From Ceratobasidium sp. AG-K (taxonomy: Eukaryota > Basidiomycota > Agaricomycetes > Cantharellales > Ceratobasidiaceae), in contig JAWNGF010000017.1 in assembly GCA_037039685.1 (NCBI GenBank), positions 186,001 to 250,000 of the forward strand: 64,000 bases of DNA, given 5' to 3'. The notes below the pieces were generated by a model. The model saw only the letters and a list, made by a program, of their open reading frames with translations, was not told the DNA's origin and did not search any database. The position numbers and the translations under genes were made by a program. Positions 12,201-23,970 of the stretch are shown piece by piece. Each line of letters opens with the position of its first letter. Position 1 is the first letter of the stretch.

Positions 12201-12629
12201 TAGTTTTCTCCCAGAGGTCCGGCGGACCGCATATTCACACCCCTCTCGGAGTTTTTGTACTTGTTCAAGAAGCCACGCGTCACCGAGCGCGTGTTCCCGT
12301 GTACCGACGGTGCGAAACCCAATATCCTCGCTGAGCGCGCGAGTATGGGACAAAATTTGCGACTCGGAAATCTGAGGCAAGCCAGTGTGAGGGTTTGTCC
12401 TTTATCTATGGTTAGAAAGCGCATAAATATAATCAATATGGGAAACCCCACAGTTCTACCACGGGTTTTGGAAGTTCTAACAACAGGAAGTCGTCAAAAA
12501 AACTCGATTTTGTACTGAGATGTCGCTGGTGTGCGTACCATAATGAATCGTGCTTGTTATCCAAGGAACTGTCACAAGCAAAGGGAGTATTCCGGCACAT
12601 GTCCGCCAAATAGATGCAGACTTGGTCAT
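9255..12629 (-). CDS. Vacuolar membrane protease, M28 family (Pff1/ERMP1-like)
   Basis: A many-exon gene. The N-terminus has one membrane helix (GILPLLVTVPWITSTI), then a luminal M28 zinc aminopeptidase domain with LVNSHLDS and GAADDAISVGVMLE (metal-binding His and Asp), FNNAEES (Glu-Glu, catalytic base and ligand) and INLEAAGSTG. Next comes the family signature SYLYHTRRDTVENIEPG. The 10093-11138 exons encode a multi-pass membrane block, and the C-terminal luminal domain (9255 to ~9840) ends LLGCVAGMVVV. This order of helix, M28 domain, polytopic domain and soluble tail is characteristic of fungal vacuolar Pff1 and ER ERMP1 proteases. Introns are about 45-60 bp. An acceptor near 12390 was chosen because it restores the frame into the GLPQISESQIL segment. 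Nothing suggests inactivation. The exact substrate is unknown for the family. Confidence 0.85.
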
Positions 12630-13081
12630 GGTCGAAACCAGGCCTGTCAAAGCCCAGCAAAATGCAATCTATCATTTGCCACCGAAAAATGGCACGTGAT
12701 CCAAGGATTCATTGACACGCGTTTGACACGACTAACCTGGGGTTATGGCCGTATGACTCTAACATTACCCCCTAGCAGCAATTTGATTCACGAGACATAC
12801 GACCTCGCCACGCTCTTCCAGCTCCCTTTCCCTCGCTCCTACCAATACAGCTCTTTTGCCGCCTAGCCTTTCTAAAGCGGAATCTCTCAGCCATATCTCT
12901 GGTTCCTTGGACTTCTCGCCGCACACTCGAAGCCTTCGGGGCTCTCCATTTTCCGCGGGTTACGTTTGAGGAAATATTCCGCTGCTGACTCGTACATATA
13001 CAAACGAACTGATGGTTGCATAATATATTCTAGTCCTACAAAACATAACGCATGCTTCGTTACATTCGTGCTGCAAAATGC
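12630..13081. other. Intergenic, promoter of the protease and 3' flank of HMG-CoA synthase
   Basis: No supported ORF. It contains the divergent-free space between two minus-strand genes, with a pyrimidine-rich stretch around 12810-12850. Confidence 0.5.
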
Positions 13082-14763
13082 CTAGACGGAATGGCGAGTA
13101 TAAAATCGTCGATATCGATCATCAACGCGGTTTAGATAGTAGGTCCCTGCAAGTAAGTTGCTTGTCGTGCCATGAGGCATGTAACCACACTTATTATGGT
13201 TTCGTTCGCGAGCCTGAACCATCAAATTAATTTTAGGGAGAAGGCCGTACGATCGAGCAAACCCACTAACCTCCATTGCTGAGATATACTCGTTTACCGG
13301 GACGACCCTCATTGATTTGAGCCTCTGCAAGAGGTCCATTCGCTGTGCAATTTGATATGGCGACTGAACGATGCGAAGCGCATACATCGAGGCCGCGGCG
13401 CCTCCACCAAATGCGAACATCAGCACGCGCTTTCCAATAAGGTCGTTAGCTGGCACGCTGCTCAGGAGACTCGCCAACCCCGCATACAGTGACCCGGTGT
13501 ACATGTTACCGCACCGTTTGACGCATAGCATGCTAGGAGCAACAGAGGTATCATATCCAGGCTTTGCAAGGGACATGAAGGCTTTTTCCAAGTTCTTGTT
13601 CCCAATCGAATTTTCTGCTAGAACTTGGATAACCTCTGAGTCCCGGATTGCGTCGAATTGCGGTTTGGTAGGATCGGCCAAGAAATCGTTATACAGCTAC
13701 CAAGAATGAGTAGACAGCAGAGATGGAGCAGCCAATAACTCTTACCAGTCGAGCATGACCCTTCTGCACAAGCTTGCCGTAGGGAGAATGAAGTATATGG
13801 TAGTCGAAATCGTCGAGTGACGTCGGGGCCTTCACAGTATTTGCCAAATGGGTTGAAAACCGAGCTGATTCGGACTTGGCCCTGAATCGTTCGTAGCAGT
13901 GATCAAGTGCCTGTAGGTACGTGGTGATTGAGCCTTGACCATCGACCAGAGGATATTCGGAGGACAGATTGGGCTTGTAGAAATCGTAGTCGTTCGACAT
14001 GTACGTCCCATGAACCGCTGTGATAGAGCGAGGCCATATGCATGAGTGAGCTTTGTGTACGACCATGATCTTAGAATATACACACATTCAAAAACAATGG
14101 GCGCATCAGGTCCTATAAGCATGGCGCACGCACCTGCACCGCCAACTGCTCGTGCATTCCCCGCCGCGTAGACTGCGATATCTCCCGCAAATACGATGGC
14201 AAAGCGTCCGTCCCAAGAGCTAGACTCGATCCAGTTGATGGCGTTGAACAATGCAGCCGTCGAGCCATAGCATGCATTCTTCGAGTCGATCCCTTCGATG
14301 TCAAAATTACCCGAGGGAGTAAATAGGTCCATAAGCACCGTCTTCACAGATTTGGACTTGTCCACCAGTGTTTCGGTGCCAACGTCTAGACGTCCGATCG
14401 ACTTGGGATCTATGTTGTATTTCTCGAGCAGCGAAGATACGACTGTCATTGCGGCACAGTTAGGTCAAGAAGATAATGTTCATCTATAGCACGAACCTGT
14501 CAATGCGAAAGAGTTTATGTCCTCTCGGTCGTCGGTAAACGACATGTATTCTTGGCCTAAACCAATCGTATATTTGCCCTGAGAAACGCCGTCGAACGCT
14601 TCCAGTTCGCTTTCGGAAACACACTACAACGTAAAATTACATTAGGGCGGTACTTTCACTCACGAGGGAGGTGACAGCAACGTACACGTGTCGGGAAATA
14701 CATCTCCATGGCCAGGATTCCGACATTTGTCGGGCGACCAAACTCAGAACGTCGCGAATTCAT
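13082..14763 (-). CDS. Hydroxymethylglutaryl-CoA synthase
   Basis: Condenses acetyl-CoA with acetoacetyl-CoA to HMG-CoA in the mevalonate pathway leading to sterols. The first exon (14686-14763, ATG at 14763) encodes [20 protein letters not shown] and runs on to MYFPTR; later exons give [14 protein letters not shown], the catalytic-cysteine motif [52 protein letters not shown], the catalytic-histidine region [36 protein letters not shown] and [12 protein letters not shown]. The start has a good context (CGCAATGA). Domains run the full family length with no breaks. The residue after HSPY is Gly where many homologues carry Cys, a conservative-looking variation outside the known catalytic residues. 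Likely cytosolic, since no transit peptide is visible. The gene is commonly called HCS1/ERG13 in fungi. Confidence 0.92.
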
Positions 14764-15196
14764 TGCGTTTTCAAGATGTCGATGTAGCACCGCAGAGGGA
14801 GCCCATGAGCAGCCATTTATATGCACGCATTCACGTCGGAATGGGACGGTTCACTCGGCCGGTGGCGCTCGTACGATCGACATGGCACGTGTTCACCGAA
14901 ATCACGAGGGCCCGATTCGTCCGGGCGCCAGTTCAGTAACGTGCCACCGAGCAGAGAGCGTTTGATGGCCTGAGAACTAATAGTATCTATACCTACGCCT
15001 TAGTTTGTTTTCAATCGCTGGCTTGCGACTTGGTTAGTTTCCTTTGCCGTACCAGGTTCATGATATTCTTGGACGCAGGATGGTCTCATGTACATACATC
15101 GAACGATCGGAGCGGCTCATCTATCTAATTAATAGGGCGTGTGTGGATTAAGGTTGAGCCCTTAACAGGCTATGGAGTTCATGTAGTTTCAACCAC
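14764..15196. other. Intergenic, HMG-CoA synthase promoter region
   Basis: GC-rich near 14830-14960 and then AT-rich. No gene recognised. Confidence 0.5.
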
Positions 15197-16257
15197 TCAG
15201 GGGCAGAATGTAAGCGTATCTAAAACGCCTCGATCAGTTGAGCTTCCCGTCGTGAGGTTAGCACTTACAATCCGAATTCCTTCCAGAGTCGCAGGTCCAG
15301 AGTGCTGTGTTGCTTGATTCATCATACGCATATACATAAGAGTTTGGACACGCATCCTTGAAATACGAATAATATTGAATCCCAGAGGGAGGGCAAGTCT
15401 CAGGAGTGTCATATTGACCAGAGCAACAGTTCGGCGAATTGGCCTGATTACCATCCAAGTTAGCGGAACAAGCGGACTGGAAGGCTAGATAGTTAGCAAT
15501 ACTTCATTATGACCACAGGGTCGCACCTTGCAGCCCACTGGAATTCCATTAGCATCAAACGGGCCTGCAAGGGGGCTTGGGCAGCTAGGCCCGAGGTCGA
15601 CTAGACAATCGGCTACAGGACAGTCATTGCTAGTAGTAATCCGCATAGGAAGATTATAGCCATCCACGAGAGACACTACAAGAGGAGAGGAGATTAATTC
15701 AGAAATAACAGCGTAAGAAGGCAGCCAACCATCATAAAAGTCTCGATTTCCGTCACCACTCAGTGTCCATTCTGCTACCGTAACCGGTGGTACACCCGTC
15801 CCGGTACGCGAATCACAAAGTAGCCCGCCATTGCATCCACCAGATAGACATGAATCCGGGCCAGTGTTGGCGGAAAAGTCACAGTTGCGACGCCCCTACA
15901 ACTCGACGTTATTAGACGGTATTTACAACTCTGTGTCCTGATAGATTTACCCAAATGCGACCCGCTCTCCAGTTGTCGGGCACGGTAAAGGAGCGTGACG
16001 TATTGGTTGGGGCCTCCCAACCCGTCTCCACGGATGGTACCGCCGTGCCTACATTCAAATCAGTCTGTTCGATGGTAGCCAGCGGCGCATATACACCAAG
16101 GCCGATGCTCAGTACGATCATCGAGCGTGATTTGAGGGGCTCTTACAAATACAGCAGGCCAGATGGTAAACGGGCAAGCATTGTGTACTGTGAAAGTACG
16201 AGCAGATGCAACGGATAACGAGCAGGCGAACAAAGTGGCAGCGATGGAGGCCTTCAT
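15197..16257 (-). CDS. Secreted thaumatin-like protein (TLP-1)
   Basis: Six exons give about 255 residues. A signal peptide (MKASIAATLFACSLSVASA) precedes the TLP fold: RTFTVHNACPFTIWPA, a segment with GTAVPSVETGWEAP, NWRAGRIWGRRNC, GCNGGLLCDSRTGTGVPPVT, AEWTL, DGYNLPMRI, CPSGIQYYSYFKDAC-like text and the C-terminal DYTLTFCP. Cysteines are spaced as in thaumatins (about 16, eight disulphides) and an acidic cleft pattern is retained. The last intron splits the Tyr codon just before TLTFCP, shared by the paralogues at 16781 and 22263. Fungal TLPs can bind or hydrolyse beta-1,3-glucan and are secreted or wall-associated; the exact activity here is unproven. An AT-rich TATA-like AATAAAAG lies about 50 bp upstream. 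Confidence 0.9.
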
Positions 16258-16780
16258 GATTCAGTCGTGGGGCGTTGTTCGGAATGGCGGACTCGCAGGG
16301 TGTCTTTTATTCGATGACGACACGTTGTTCTTCTCACCACAGCCCCTTTGCCAAGCCTAAATTCGAAATTATGAAACTCAAGTAACATCCACGCTCTGCG
16401 CCAATGACGATGACACACAAAGCTTCGAGGTCACAGAAGAGCTGCTTGAAAGGCTTGGAACGCTCACGACAGCAGCAATAATGACGTAATAGCCTCGTGT
16501 CGGCGCAATCATGCATATGATGGCCTAATTTGAGTCTGGATCAAGTTACATGTAGTCTGTGGCAGTTAGATGTCGCCTACAGAAATACAACTCCCTAATG
16601 TACAGCCAAAACAAGGCAACATGGTTGGGAACCACGCCAGGCCCATTGTAACGTATTCGTGCTTCCCCTCGATTCGCATGTCGCTAACCAGTGATCGAGA
16701 TGTGACTGAAATAGAACACTGATATTGATTTAACAAGAAAGCATGGCAATACGGAACTACAAGGGAGACAAGTCTGCTCC
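16258..16780. other. Intergenic between TLP genes
   Basis: Promoter side of TLP-1 and 3' flank of TLP-2. No ORF supported. Confidence 0.5.
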
Positions 16781-17816
16781 CTATGGGCAGAAGGTGATAG
16801 TGTCTGGTTTGAAAGGGAATCTTGGATGAATTTCCTCAAGATATGAAAGCTCTGTTGGGACTTACAATCGGCCTTTTTGCTCGACGAACAACTCGGGATG
16901 GCGAGGCTGCTTTCATCCCAAGGAAACGCAATTGCCCTGGGGCAGCCGTTCTTGAAGTACGAATAGTACTGTATTCCCGACGGCGGACATGTCTGAGGCG
17001 TAGAATATGCCCCAGAACAGCAATTCTTAGAGTTGCTCGGAGTTCCGTCAAGATTTGCGCCGCATGCAGACTGGTACGAGCATCCGAGTCAACCATGGGA
17101 TACGAAACACCCAATGATAAACCTACCTGGCAGCCTAGGGTGACTCCAGAAGCACTGCTGGGCCCTTTCAACGGTGTAGGACAGTTTGCATTGAGGTCAA
17201 CAGGGCAGGCTACGACGCCGCACCCAGCACTGTTGGTGACAGTGACCGGAATGTTGAATCCATCAACCACAGACACTAAACACCGAGCTTAGATATGCAG
17301 ATGGCTTCGGCAATGCTTTCTCGCCTACCATCATACCAGTCTCCAGACTGAGTGCCCAGGGTCCATTCAGCGAGCGTTACTGGTCCTTTGCCTGGGCCGG
17401 TGCACTTCAACCCGCCCTCACACCCACCAGTAGCGCAAGTACCGGATCCACTAGTGTCGAAATTGCATCCGGATCGAGCCTTGCATATCTGATCAGATGA
17501 TAACTCAATACCTAATATAAATGAATATCTCACCCAAATACGACCAGCCTTCCAGTCATCGGGCACAGCGAATGACCGACTGGATTGGGATGGAGCTTCC
17601 CATCCGGTTTCGATTGTGGGGACCGCTGTCCCGATACTGAGATCGGTCTGTTTCTTTTATAAGTTTATCAGCTCGCCCAGTAAGAAAGGAACTGACGTAT
17701 AATGCAGGCCAGATTGAATAGGAACACTTATTAATGACCGTAAAATTGCGCGCCAGGCCAGGGACGGCTGCGAGTGCGAGGAACGGAAGTATACCGGAGA
17801 CGACAGACTTCATCAT
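16781..17816 (-). CDS. Secreted thaumatin-like protein (TLP-2)
   Basis: Six exons, same intron plan as TLP-1. The signal peptide MMKSVVSGILPFLALAAVPG is followed by ARNFTVINKCSYSIWPALY, GWEAPSQSSRSFAV, DDWKAGRIW, GSGTCATGGCEGGLKC, DGFNIPVTVTNSAGC, GTPSNSKNCCSGAYSTP and the terminal DYTITFCP. The stop TAG at 16781-16783 is reached only after splicing the short last exon (acceptor AACCAG). It is the most diverged of the intact copies (Lys and Ser replace residues in the FTV..CPFTIWPA block). A TATAAAT box lies at 17923-17929, 107 bp upstream of the ATG. Two ATGs are adjacent (17816 and 17813); the first is used here. Confidence 0.9.
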
Positions 17817-17922
17817 AAATCAGGGCAAGCAAAAGAGCTGTATTGAACACCAAAAGGGTTTGTTGAATCGATATGATAGATATTTGTGTGTTCATTGAAC
17901 TCATAGTGTGCGCATGGCGTAG

Positions 17923-17929
17923 ATTTATA
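17923..17929 (-). promoter_or_regulatory. TATA box of TLP-2
   Basis: TATAAAT on the minus strand 107 bp before the start codon. Comparable boxes precede the other TLP genes. Confidence 0.55.
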
Positions 17930-18475
17930 GTTGTAGAGAGTGCAGTTATCACAAGGCTGTTGATAGCTTCATATGACACGTAGTTGCAGAAGCACGACGG
18001 CGGCTCGGGAGGGCTCAGCGGATCAAAATTCAAGCATGGAGTACTCTCCGGCAGCTCCGGAGTGTGCCCGCTACCGGCTAGCTAGCCCAGATTAGTATTG
18101 GCCGTGCGCGGCTAGATCTGATCGGCTGCGCTAGCGGATGCTAAGCCCGAGATTCGCAGTTGCTCGGGTATCGCAGCTCTGTGTAAACCCCGGTAGTATA
18201 TTGCACAGCAGTGTGGGCACTAAGAGTTTGACGAAAGATTCCATGACCAGAATCAAGTCAGTTCATGTCTCCTGTGAGGGCCGAAGTCGAGTCCGCTTAC
18301 TTGGGAGGATGGTAGTACCAATCACCCCTGTATTCAAGTTGCTGACCACGATCGCTTTCAATAGCCCTGGGTGTTGGAGATCGCATCCAGGTTTTGGGTA
18401 GAAAATAAATTCCAAGAAAATTCGTGGGGAAATTAGAATGAATCCAAGCGATGCTGATGTTCGAATGTACATACT
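17930..18475. other. Intergenic, no gene recognised
   Basis: Separates TLP-2 from the truncated TLP pseudogene. The sequence where the missing C-terminal TLP exons should lie (about 18100-18475) has no TLP similarity. Confidence 0.5.
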
Positions 18476-18887
18476 TGAAGTGGCGTGCGTCACACAGAAG
18501 CCCACCATTACATCCACCAGCTATGCAAGAACTCGGGCCAGGATTAGTCGAAAATTTGCAATCTCTCCGGCCCTAGATAACAGCTATAAATGGTGCTTAG
18601 AGGTAAAGTCGCTGCATGCTTACTCAAATACGGTCAGCCCTCCAATTATCCGGAACAGAAAACGTACGCTGAGACCATGCGAGTGCCTCCCAACCAGTTT
18701 CAATCGAGGGCACAGCAGATCCAACATTCAAGTCGGTCTTTCATGACCATCAGCGAAAACGATAAACCTGATAATCATTTGGAAACTTACAAAGGCGGGG
18801 TCATATCGTGAAAGGACACGTGTTGTAAACGGTGAAAGTGCGACCCAACGTGGCGCCGACGAAAGCAAGGATGAGGGTGGATTTCAT
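18476..18887 (-). pseudogene. Thaumatin-like pseudogene (TLP-3)
   Basis: An intact start and signal peptide (MKSTLILAFVGATLG) lead into RTFTVYNTCPFTI, then a TGA at 18801-18803 where paralogues have the Trp of IWPA, plus an extra base before the donor site. Exon 2 (TDLNVGSAVPSIETGWEA) ends DNWRADRI followed by a second TGA at 18624-18626, again at a paralogue Trp codon and touching the donor. Exon 3 runs to GCNGGLLCDARHFK and then similarity stops near 18476; the exons for the last ~130 residues are missing. Three independent lesions make it non-functional as a TLP. Confidence 0.85.
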
Positions 18888-19571
18888 GACAGAGTTCACC
18901 TCGGGTGGCATACTAGACCTATGGGGTTTTTGTGACGAATCATGCAGCCTTTTATCTTGTACGAATGGAAGCCTCCGAGGGAAATCAATGTTGAGCTGCC
19001 ACCTTCCAGACTTTGCCGACATAGACGTAAGAAATCATTTATCTAAGCGAGGAGAGTAAGGCAGGTATTCGGTCCACGAAGCCTGTCATTGCCCAAAGCT
19101 CCAGCTCGTGATGCATGGACTAGAGGCGCAAGAACCCAATATTTGAAAACCGAACAGGAAGCAACGGTCGCTGGCCAGGCCCAGCTGGCTGAGATGAAGC
19201 AGAGAGGTCGTAAAAACGAGTTTGACGGAGCGATATTTGACGGTAGGCTACAGTATCAATTCACTAGTAGCTGGTTTCGTCAAGATCTAGCCGCGCTGAA
19301 GTTCGACCAAGGATGGAGAGAAGAGAATTTAAGGACTCACGTGATGATGGCCTCCTAAATTGTAATGTCAAGTGGTACCTCTCAGCAAAAATCGCAAATA
19401 CTACGAGGCGCTCCGGAGCCGAGGGCTGCTCCAGAGTCCTCCGCAGCATTTTATATTTTTGCTGAGCTGGGCGGATGCACGAGCAGAAAGTTAAATAAAT
19501 TCTGAACTCGGTAGAGAATTCCCGTTTGCTATGCAATTTATGCCTCTGAAATGAAGGCGGCGTCTCTATTA

Positions 19572-19671
19572 CCAAAGCTTCGTACTGGCGCACTCGCTCA
19601 CAAATGCTCGTACTGTATCTACAGTACGGCGCATCTTTGTGAGCGAGTTCTGCAGTACGATAAAGCTTTGG
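19572..19671. repeat. Palindromic fold-back element
   Basis: About 48-bp arms, CCAAAGCTTCGTACTG at the left and its inverted form CAGTACGATAAAGCTTTGG at the right, with inner arms CTCGCTCACAAATG/CATCTTTGTGAGCGAG and TACTGTA/TACAGTA. A small MITE-like insertion. Confidence 0.7.
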
Positions 19672-20659
19672 AATTCAGGCAATTCTTTTGGTGTGCAACA
19701 TATTCCAGGACTAGGACCTAGCGTCGTCGTCGGCCTTCGATGAAAGCCATACTCGGGAGCAAACAAAAGTGCATAGTCCATGTCACTATGCGGGCCGCAG
19801 GGCGCCGCAATAACATTGCCGCGGACCACAAGAATGGAGACTCTGCCACCCCAACCGGCGTCCGACCAATTGAATGAGAACATTTGCTCTAGCAGTAAAC
19901 ATAAGCCCAGAAAGCACATTCACTAAAAATCAGTTTTGAGCGGAAAGTAAGCGTGTCTGCAGTGTCTCGCTATATGCGCAGTTCTCGTTTAGATCACTTG
20001 AACGAAGTGATAGTATGAAAGGCGCATGCAAAATCCTTCCGTATACCGTATAGCTTCGCTTTAACAACTCTGAATTTATCTCCCTTACTGTAATCTAGTA
20101 TCTTTGATTCCATCCAGATATACCGTAACCTACCGGGAGGACGTCATACCCCCGGGAGTCGTCATCCAAAATATATAGAAGCTTTGCGAGCTGAGAAACA
20201 ATTACAAGGGACTCACATTGCTGGTAACTGTATCTACATGGCGCGTAAGTCTTGCGTTGCCCTGCGCACCGAGAAATGTTCATGCGAATGAGTTCGGAGG
20301 GGAGATTTGCCTCCGAAATTATGATCTCACTATAAGCGCCGAATTGCGGCGCCGGTCACGCATCGGCATCACGCATCGGTATCACGCATATTTCAGTGCG
20401 AACTTTTGGTTGGTAATGGTCGTCGAGAGGTTAGGAAATGTCCGCGAAGCCAGAGTGACGACGACTAAACACGCACATTAACGCAAATAAGATTGCCGGC
20501 TACGCCGCCAATCGCATCCGGTGACAAGCATACACGCGGTTACTGGGTTATCAAGCGTATAGCATTAACGAGCAAAGTTTGTCACAGCCGTACACAAATG
20601 TCCAAAATCAGGGTATAGAAATAAACGACCATTGGTTGTGCCAGACCCAAATCACCGTG
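19672..20659. other. Intergenic; right part is a duplicated segment
   Basis: No gene is supported. From about 20400 to 20659 the sequence (for example CATACACGCGGTTA and AGAAATAAA) matches 23690-23970 downstream of the second GPI protein gene, so the 3' flank was duplicated together with the gene. A 116-codon minus ORF (19569-19919) has no recognisable similarity. Confidence 0.5.
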
Positions 20660-21588
20660 TTACATGCCCGCAGCGAGAAGAGCCAGACCACCGGCAGTGA
20701 CCAGCAAGATAGCAGCGGAGCTCATCCCCGAGGACATGGACATGGCACTGTTGGATCCAGCGCTGCCAGTGTTGGCAGTCTGCTTGATGGCCGTGGGGGC
20801 GGATTCATTGGCGAAGCCGCTTCCGCATAGGCCGTTGAGATATTCGTCAATGGCGCTTTGTTGCGAATTGTTCAGCTTGGGACGGACGAGATTGTAAGCA
20901 GCGTGGACGCAATCAGTGCATACTACCTCCTTGGGCGGGCCACTACTTGTATCCAGCTTGTACGAGAGGGCGGGAAGATTGTTGAGGCTCAAAGGTGCAC
21001 CAAACCAGGTTTCAAGTTTCTGCAGGGTAATTGTGACGCAGTAAACGTTGCTGTTGCCGGTACTATCACGACAAGGTCAATACGGCACGGTTGGAACATA
21101 AATGAACAACCCACTCCTGGAGACACGCAACCTCGCGGCCGACGGCATACCACTCTTTGATGGACCATGTAATTGACTGTGCTTCACTGCTAGTAATGTG
21201 CAAGTCGCCGGAGCAGCCGGTTGTGATATTAGAAACGGCGGCCTCGAGAGTAGCATTTGTGCATGCGGGTTGAGCGCAGGTCTAAATTCTTTAATTAGCC
21301 ACATGAATTGTCAGGACTGCGTCGACGCACCGACGTCAACCAGTTGTTGATGGGCATAATCAAACTCTGGTTTGCAGGCGTCATCGCTACGTTCACCAAC
21401 TGTGGGACACCGAGACATTCCGCGGCCGGGCCAGTCAGGACAGAGGCGGCAGCAGCCTGGCAGCTGGCAGACAGGCTATACGACCATAAATAACTAGTGG
21501 CACGCTTTAGACACTCCACTCACCCCGCCATGCCTTGACCGAAAGCGCCAGTGACAACAGCAGCAATAACAAATCCAGCCAAAATCAT
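20660..21588 (-). CDS. GPI-anchored Cys-rich secreted protein (copy 1)
   Basis: Four exons. The signal peptide MILAGFVIAAVVTGAFGQG is followed by LSASCQAAAASVLTGPAAEC, NNWLTS, TCAQPACTNATLEAAVSNIT, CLQDTGNSNVYCVTITLQ, VVCTDCVHAAYNLVRPKL, and a C-terminal Ser/Gly spacer with a hydrophobic tail (AAILLVTAGGLALLAAGM), the form of a GPI addition signal. About ten conserved cysteines, several as CxxC, imply a disulphide-stabilised ectodomain. It resembles a group of uncharacterised Agaricomycete surface proteins, possibly the DUF7729 type (low certainty). Intron positions and nearly all cysteines match copy 2 at 23971. No enzymatic motif is visible. It probably sits on the outer plasma membrane or wall. 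Confidence 0.8.
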
Positions 21589-22262
21589 GTCTGAGTTCAA
21601 GGGGCTTGTGAAGCAGGGACTGGTCGTCGGTTGTCCAGTGTGGAGTCTGGGAGTGGGAAGGCGGTGCTGATCTCCGAACTAGATCCACGCCAATAGGTCA
21701 CGAACGTCCAATCGCGCCAATGCCACCCTCACGACCTTTGATATTCCAGGTACACCCAGAATCCGATTGAACACTCTATACTCCATACGCTACCTCGGCG
21801 GACAATCCTGCACCCATGAGCACGCAGATACATTTCCGCACTCTATGGGGCCGACTAGAAAATCAACTATGTCACGTGACTGTGATCGAATTTCCAATGC
21901 TTCTCAAGACCAGGCAGCACCAATGCGAACACAATAACCAGTCCCTAAAACGACCACACTAATTATACAATAAGTCCCACCTTTTTTGAATCTATGGATT
22001 TACCTCTAGTTGAAGTCCAGTGGATTGCCTTTCAAAGGCAATTATACTCTTGAACGGACAAATATGCCTTTGTGTACATCCTATGATGCGGGTTGCCAGG
22101 GTACCACAATAACCTTGCAACTCGATAACCGGTTACCGAAAACAACAGTCGAGATTTATACGAGTTGCAGCAGGGTCCGACAAGTTATTGTCGATCAAGA
22201 AAAGATTCATTCTATCAAATAAACATACGCCCGCCAAGCACTTTTAACCCGTCACCCAACGT
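21589..22262. other. Intergenic
   Basis: Promoter of GPI copy 1 and 3' flank of TLP-4. No supported gene; a 70-codon plus ORF at 22010 has no similarity. Confidence 0.5.
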
Positions 22263-23277
22263 TTATGGACAGAAAGTAAGAGTGTCTACGAATATGTTAG
22301 ATACTCGCTCGTTCAGACTCGAATAGAGTACTTACAATCAGCCTTTTTCGAGGCAGGGCACGTCCACAAGGCGGTATGGCTTGACTCGTCGTACGCATAC
22401 ACATACGAACGCGGGCAACGGTCCTTGAAGTACGAGTAATGAGCGACACCCGAGGGAGGGCATGTCTCGGGCGTGGAGAACCCTCCCGAGCAGCAGTTGG
22501 GCGAGTTGGATGGGTTTCCGTCGAGGTTGGCCGAGCATGCCGACTAGATTGTGCTAACGTCAGTTTGGGAGGTAGCAGGGGGTTGGATGAAATTACCTTG
22601 CATCCCGTTACAAATCCGCTGGGGTCGACCGGTCCCTTGAGCTCCGCAGGGCAGTCTGGGCCAAGGTCTACGGTACACTCGGCAACTTCGCATCCGACAT
22701 TGTTGGAGATGCGCATAGGAAGGTTGTAGCCATCGACCAAGCTCACTATATGCGCGTTCATACACGGTCACCGACTACCGAACAATCGGACTTACCATCG
22801 TACCAATCAAGACCGTCGGCAGCGCTCAGTGTCCACTCGGCGACACTCGCAGGAGGGACACCAGTTCCGGTACGCGGGTCGCACTTGAGACCACCGTTGC
22901 ACCCTCCGGTGAGACACGAGTTTGGACCAGGGTTGGTGTCAAAGTTGCAGTTCCGGCGGCCCTATTGGAAAGGCCTGAGTTAGAAGAAATTGGGGGCAGG
23001 ACATCTACGTACCCAGATGCGACCAGCCTTCCAGTCATCCGGAACCGTAAAGGTGCGCTTGGTGAACGCCGTGGCCTCCCAGCCAGTCTCAATAGCGGGA
23101 ACGGCAGAACCGACGTTCAGGTCGGTCTGTCAAGACAAAGGTGAACCATTGAATAAAACTTTTGGCTGGATTACATACAAAGACAGCAGGCCAGATGGTA
23201 AACGGACACGCGTTGTAGACAGTGAACGTGCGGCCGAGGGCAGAGCCGAGAAAAGCAAAGAGCACAGCAGACTTCAT
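22263..23277 (-). CDS. Secreted thaumatin-like protein (TLP-4)
   Basis: Six exons with the same plan as TLP-1, to which it is closest. The signal peptide MKSAVLFAFLGSALG precedes RTFTVYNACPFTIWPAVF, GSAVPAIETGWEATAF, DDWKAGRIW, GCNGGLKCDPRTGTGVPP, DGYNLPMRISNNVGC, GNPSNSPNCCSGGFSTPE and DYTLTFCP (last exon at 22263-22284, reached after the acceptor TTCGTAG). The full thaumatin cysteine set is retained. A TATAAAA box lies at 23346-23352. Likely a beta-glucan-active or antifungal-type wall protein; enzymatic activity is not demonstrated by sequence. Confidence 0.9.
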
Positions 23278-23345
23278 ATTGGAGTTGGAGAGTAGGAATC
23301 GCTAGAAAAGTAGTTGATGATACTCTGTTGCCTGCTCGAATGCCG

Positions 23346-23352
23346 TTTTATA
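23346..23352 (-). promoter_or_regulatory. TATA box of TLP-4
   Basis: TATAAAA on the minus strand, about 70 bp before the ATG at 23277. Confidence 0.6.
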
Positions 23353-23970
23353 CCCAAGGCCGATGCGCCACTCATTGTTCAGACGGTACGGCAACAAGGG
23401 AACAGGCTGCTCGCCAATTCAGAACCATATCAAGCGACACGAGGTGTCCGGCCAGAGAGAGCGTCGCTCAACACATGTGATAGCTTAACTCGTGATAATT
23501 TCCGTTTTCGGGGATCGTAGCGACATGGGTCAAGCCTTACACTCTAGCGATCGGGGAAGACGGGCAACAGAAGCGCTCGGATGTTGAAAACAATACGCGG
23601 TTGCAAGACAGAATGTTTAGGTGAATTATATATGTGCGGTGCATGTGGTCGCTAGTCACAGCACAAGCCGCATGTTGTCGTTTCATAGGTTTGGGCGGGT
23701 GGTGGTTGAGAAGGAGAGATATGAACGACGTCACCGTCACGATGACTAAGCACGTACGGTTGCCTTGGAAAAAGTTTGCTCGACGTCGAGGGTTGCGCTG
23801 TCGATCGCCTCGAGGAAAAACATACACGCGGTTATTGGGTCATCAAATCTATTGCATTAGGAAAAAATCTCGTTACGGGTCCGTATACAAATAGCCAGAG
23901 TCCGGGGTGCAGAAATAAATGACACGGGTCTACGTAAAATTGAAGTCACCACGTCACATAGTTCTGATAT

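Noticed and set aside
19569..19919. 116-codon minus ORF with ATG
   Set aside because: Overlaps the palindrome, has no recognisable similarity and no signal or domain; not enough to call a gene.
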